A DNA stretch of 28,394 nucleotides. Origin: a virus. The DNA lies in IMG/VR virus record IMGVR_UViG_3300028392_000239, positions 1 to 28,394 of that record; one strand, given 5' to 3'. The notes beneath the pieces are model-generated. The model saw nothing but the letters and a program-made list of their open reading frames with translations, was not told the origin of the DNA and searched no databases. Position 1 is the stretch's first letter; each line of letters starts with the position of its first letter. This document shows positions 25,486-28,394 of this stretch, piece after piece. The position numbers and the translations under genes were made by a program.

Positions 25486-26278
25486 AGGCTGTGTCGTATA
25501 TGCTTACGATGGTGCGTATCCGTATCTAAGGATAGCCGCACGTGCCGCAGAGTTAGTCAAGCAACAACTTGATCTTCCTGTTACATTGATAACTGATTGT
25601 GAGTATGACAAACCGGTGTTTGATCAAGTGATTGTCGAACCGCGTACAGATACAGAGCAGTTGAGAGAGTTCAACGGAGAACTACTCCCTTGGCACAATC
25701 AAAACAGAAGTACCGTTTATCAGTTGTCACCATACGATCAAACCTTGTTGATCGACGCAGACTACTTTATGTTCAACAACACACTAGGTTCCATCTTTGA
25801 TACCGATACAGACTTTGCCTGCTTTGGCAGCACTTACGAATTGGGCGTAACACAAACGTTAGAAAAACGTATTGGTGCCACCAGTATACCCATGCAATGG
25901 GCCACAGTGATTTATTTTACCAAAAGCGAATTAGCAAAATCTGTATTTGACTTTATGTCTTATATCAAACACCATTATGAATTCTACAGTTTGCTTTATG
26001 GATTTAGGAATCATCAGTTTAGAAATGACTACGCACTCAGCATTGCCTTGCAGACCTTGACCGGGTACAATGTTGGTAATTACTCAGCATTGCCTGGTAT
26101 GTTGGTCACAGCCACTGACAATATTCACGTCTCTGCGATCAAAAACAATAGTGTATTTTATTCATACCGTACCGGACGTGGTTTATTGGGATCCAAATCT
26201 GTTGGTAATAACACACATTTTTTAAACAAAGACCAATTACTGGCCGCAATGGACGTTTGGGAATATGAGAAATCCTAA
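25478..26278 (+). CDS. Putative GT-A fold glycosyltransferase, DxD type
   Basis: 266 residues from the ATG at 25478, which overlaps the previous stop by 8 bases (ATGACTAA). An upstream in-frame ATG at 25427 would add 17 residues that lie inside the preceding gene and look like shadow sequence. MTKGCVVYAYDGAYPYLRIA followed by LDLPVTLITD is a typical Rossmann-like start. QTLLIDADYFMF holds a D93-A94-D95 motif, the metal/nucleotide-sugar site of GT-A enzymes, at the expected distance. It resembles the next gene around this motif. Proposed role: transfer of a sugar from a nucleotide donor to an unknown acceptor, perhaps virion protein or surface glycan. No signal peptide or membrane anchor, so cytoplasmic. 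The family is inferred from the motif and order of elements only. Confidence 0.65.
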   Translation: MTKGCVVYAYDGAYPYLRIAARAAELVKQQLDLPVTLITDCEYDKPVFDQVIVEPRTDTEQLREFNGELLPWHNQNRSTVYQLSPYDQTLLIDADYFMFNNTLGSIFDTDTDFACFGSTYELGVTQTLEKRIGATSIPMQWATVIYFTKSELAKSVFDFMSYIKHHYEFYSLLYGFRNHQFRNDYALSIALQTLTGYNVGNYSALPGMLVTATDNIHVSAIKNNSVFYSYRTGRGLLGSKSVGNNTHFLNKDQLLAAMDVWEYEKS

Positions 26279-27128
26279 CACGTTCAGTGAACAACAAGGG
26301 TTCTTTACCTTTGCACAAAATACAGACGAAGTGGACTATCTTGAGTTGGCCTACTATCAGGCTGTCAGTATCAAACAGACACAGCGGATCAACAGTTATG
26401 CTGTAGCTGTGGATGCCCGTACCAAGGAGAAAATAAATGAAACTCATCACCGCGTGTTTGATTACATTGTGGATTTGCCCGTGGATCATAATGAGCCTAC
26501 CAGCTGTTGGAAGTTGGCTAATGAATGGCAGGCTTGGCACATTACTCCATTCAAAGAAACCATCAAACTAGAATCAGATCTACTGTTTACACAAAACATA
26601 GATCATTGGTGGACAGGCCTACGACACCGTGAAATATGTCTTACCACAAAAATACGTGATTACGAAGGCACAGTAAGCAACGATCGAACATATAGACGCA
26701 TGTTCGATGACAGCGGCCTGCCTGATGTGTACAATGGCATCATGTATTTTAGATATGGTCAGACCAGTATGGAATTTTTTCAAGTGGCCGAACTGGTATA
26801 CCAACATTGGCCCTTGTTCCGTGATCATGTACTAACTAATTGTAGAGAAGACTTGCCCAGTACCGATGTGGTGTTTGCCATTGCCGCACAGTTGATTGGA
26901 CCAGAACTATGTACTATACCTGCACTGGATTATCCCAGTTTTGTGCATATGAAAGGCGCGATAAACAGATTAGGTTCCCATGAAGATTGGCGACAAGCAT
27001 TTCACTTCGAGCAAGATGGCACTGATATGTTTGTGGGATTCACCAGACAGCAGTGGCCAGTACACTATTACCAAAAGGACTTTTTAAATGAACGAATCAG
27101 CGCAGAACTTGTTAGAGGTTTGGAATAA
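26265..27128 (+). CDS. Glycosyltransferase-like protein, divergent paralogue of the preceding gene
   Basis: 287 residues; overlaps the preceding gene by 14 bases. SYAVAVDARTKEKINETHHR then VFDYIVDLPVDHN is followed by TPFKETIKLESDLLFTQN, which lines up with SPYDQTLLIDADYFMF of the gene before, with E103-S104-D105 in place of Asp-Ala-Asp. Later parts (VYNGIMYFRYGQTSMEFF, LPSTDVVFAIAAQL) also resemble the acceptor-side half of GT-A proteins. The Asp-to-Glu change at the first metal ligand may alter or weaken catalysis. The pair could act together or as a heterodimer; that is speculation. The ribosome site is weak (TGGGA only two bases away), suggesting coupling to the gene before. Cytoplasmic, no membrane segments. 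Confidence 0.6.
   Translation: MRNPNTFSEQQGFFTFAQNTDEVDYLELAYYQAVSIKQTQRINSYAVAVDARTKEKINETHHRVFDYIVDLPVDHNEPTSCWKLANEWQAWHITPFKETIKLESDLLFTQNIDHWWTGLRHREICLTTKIRDYEGTVSNDRTYRRMFDDSGLPDVYNGIMYFRYGQTSMEFFQVAELVYQHWPLFRDHVLTNCREDLPSTDVVFAIAAQLIGPELCTIPALDYPSFVHMKGAINRLGSHEDWRQAFHFEQDGTDMFVGFTRQQWPVHYYQKDFLNERISAELVRGLE
27075..27079 (+). promoter_or_regulatory. Strong ribosome site inside the preceding gene
   Basis: AAGGA lies eight bases before the ATG at 27088 and within the end of the 287-aa gene. It supports the long 41-base overlap being real rather than a wrong start call. Confidence 0.7.
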
Positions 27129-27435
27129 CCTAGTTGACCATCCTGTTGAATTGACTTATAGAATATATTACGATCCGGTTACCGGAGAAACCACACGCAC
27201 AAACACCGAGCTGTTTGACGAGCCGCACATTGTGGTAGATAAAGAGACCTATAATGCGTTCAACAGTTATGTACAGATTGTGGTAGATGGTCAGTTGGTG
27301 GCCAGACCATCAGGCGGTACTGGTTATGCAAAACAGTTATCAAAATCAGCAGACGGCGATTATGTTACCATGCGTAATCGTGCCATGTTCCCTGCCGCAG
27401 ACACAGACAACGTTGATAAATGGCGGCTAGAATGA
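27088..27435 (+). CDS. Small protein of unknown function in the glycosyltransferase-like operon
   Basis: 115 residues, starting 41 bases before the end of the preceding gene in another frame and supported by AAGGA eight bases upstream. The sequence reads VELTYRIYYDPVTGETTRTN, then EPHIVVDKETYNAFNSYVQI, VVDGQLVARPSGGTGYAKQL and ends DNVDKWRLE. It is beta-rich and soluble with no catalytic motif. Its stop overlaps the next start (ATGA). I do not recognise a family. Tight overlaps on both sides tie its production to the two glycosyltransferase-like neighbours, so an accessory or acceptor role is possible but unproven. Confidence 0.75.
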   Translation: MNESAQNLLEVWNNLVDHPVELTYRIYYDPVTGETTRTNTELFDEPHIVVDKETYNAFNSYVQIVVDGQLVARPSGGTGYAKQLSKSADGDYVTMRNRAMFPAADTDNVDKWRLE

Positions 27436-28358
27436 CACGAATAATAGATGTTGCAGATATTGACTGCATATTTTTGACCTACGACGAACCCAAGAAAGAA
27501 GAGTTCTGGATCAAGATTCAAAACATGATTCCATGGGCCAAACGTGTAGACGGAGTCAAAGGATCAGATGCCGCACACAAGGCGGCCGCGGCAGCCAGTG
27601 CCACAGATTGGTTTGTGTTGATTGATGGTGACAACTTGCCTGACCCTGAGTTCTTTAATCTACAGTTAAAGATCACTCCTGAGCAAGAAGGTGGCGCATT
27701 TCGTTGGAAGGCACGTAACATCGTCAATGGACTACAGTATGGCAATGGTGGACTCAGTTGTTGGTCAAAAGATTTTGTCAACAACATGCGAACTCATGAA
27801 GCCAGCACCGGCGACGAAGAAACTGCGGTTGAGTTTTGTTTTGACAGCAAATACTTTGCCATGCACAACTGTTATTCGACCACATACCCCAATGCCAGTC
27901 CCAAACAGGCCTGGCGTGCCGGCTTCCGTGAAGGAGTAAAGATGTGTTTGAATCGTGGACACAAACCCACCTTAGAAGAATTTGAACAACGTGTGCATCA
28001 ACGCAATTACGATCATCTTTGTATTTGGCAAAGTGTAGGAGGTGATGTAGAAAACGGTTACTGGGCCATGTATGGTGCCAGACTTGGCACTGAAATGATC
28101 ATGTTACAAAATTGGGATCATCACTATGTACAAGACTTTGATGTACTAGAACGTCTTTGGGAAGATTACAAAGGCGATAATCCTGAAAGTCAGTGCTACA
28201 TGATGGATAGCACACTGACCAAACGATTGGGACTGCCTATTGTGACATATAATCCCACACAAAGTAGATTCTTCAAACATCACTACAGCACAGGTCAGCG
28301 CAACAGTGAAGTCATGATGACTGAGATGGATGTGATTAGAAAGATTGAAGGATGGTAA
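27432..28358 (+). CDS. Putative glycosyltransferase (GT2/GT-A-like), conserved in marine phages
   Basis: 308 residues from the ATG at 27432, which forms an ATGA overlap with the previous stop. An in-frame ATG at 27420 adds four residues and is less likely. IDCIFLTYDEPKKEEFW, then IPWAKRVDGVKGSDAAHKAA and DWFVLIDGDNLPDPEFF give a GT-A start with D65-G66-D67 as the likely metal/nucleotide-sugar motif. ARNIVNGLQYGNGGLSCWSK follows, and TYPNASPKQAWRAGFREGVK leads into a helical C-terminal half. It is not obviously a copy of the two glycosyltransferase-like genes upstream and looks like a separate family. It is cytoplasmic, with no signal peptide or anchor. The acceptor is unknown; candidates are virion fibres or host glycans. 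Substrate and activity are inference. Confidence 0.65.
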   Translation: MTRIIDVADIDCIFLTYDEPKKEEFWIKIQNMIPWAKRVDGVKGSDAAHKAAAAASATDWFVLIDGDNLPDPEFFNLQLKITPEQEGGAFRWKARNIVNGLQYGNGGLSCWSKDFVNNMRTHEASTGDEETAVEFCFDSKYFAMHNCYSTTYPNASPKQAWRAGFREGVKMCLNRGHKPTLEEFEQRVHQRNYDHLCIWQSVGGDVENGYWAMYGARLGTEMIMLQNWDHHYVQDFDVLERLWEDYKGDNPESQCYMMDSTLTKRLGLPIVTYNPTQSRFFKHHYSTGQRNSEVMMTEMDVIRKIEGW

Positions 28359-28394
28359 TATTTGGCCTAGTACAACTATATAAGGAATACACCA
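28359..28394 (+). promoter_or_regulatory. Leader and ribosome site of the next, unseen gene
   Basis: The 36 bases after the last stop contain AAGGA at 28382-28386 and end in ACACCA, so a start codon is expected just past the window edge. No NATAAATA motif or hairpin is seen here, so the next gene probably shares the upstream transcript. Confidence 0.5.

Noticed and set aside
28359-28394. A promoter in the TATATAAGG at the window end
   Set aside because: No matching -35 at proper spacing and no NATAAATA core; it is better explained as a leader with an AAGGA ribosome site.

Overview
The window looks like part of the late structural region of a T4-like contractile-tailed phage (myovirus) of marine or freshwater type. 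Every supported gene is on the + strand and packing is very tight: no gap exceeds about 50 bases, and there are no RNA genes, integrase, transposase or CRISPR repeats. The type is shown by adjacent baseplate genes in T4-like order (gp5-like spike, gp25, gp6, then a giant gene where T4 has gp7), tail-fibre/collar proteins, and NATAAATA-type late promoters at gene junctions. The host cannot be named from this DNA. The set of structural families resembles cyanophage- and pelagiphage-like T4 relatives more than the enteric T-evens.

Layout. 1-1821: 5'-truncated baseplate spike with a beta-helix followed by two peptidoglycan-degrading domains. 1830-2207: gp25 wedge protein. 2257-5631: gp6 wedge protein. 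5631-18083: one uninterrupted 4150-residue structural protein, 44% of the window, carrying a seven-repeat FG-GAP-type beta-propeller and several probable sugar-binding or Ig-like modules. 18113-24104: three fibre/collar-type proteins and one unknown virion-like protein. 24127-25119: a Gly/Thr-rich probable structural protein.

From 25130 the organisation changes. A near-consensus sigma70 promoter (TTGACA, 17 bp, TATACT) sits inside a perfect 10-bp inverted repeat whose right arm contains the next start codon. It precedes five overlapping genes (25165-28358): two small unknowns and three proteins that look like GT-A fold glycosyltransferases.

How it may work together (inference): the spike, gp25, gp6 and the giant protein build the baseplate, and the fibre/collar proteins attach to it and bind the host. 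The downstream glycosyltransferase-like operon appears to have its own host-type promoter, so it could be made before the late structural genes and could modify virion proteins or cell-surface glycans. The least ordinary parts are the giant propeller-bearing wedge protein, the dual-hydrolase spike, and the promoter/hairpin arrangement at 25119-25170.
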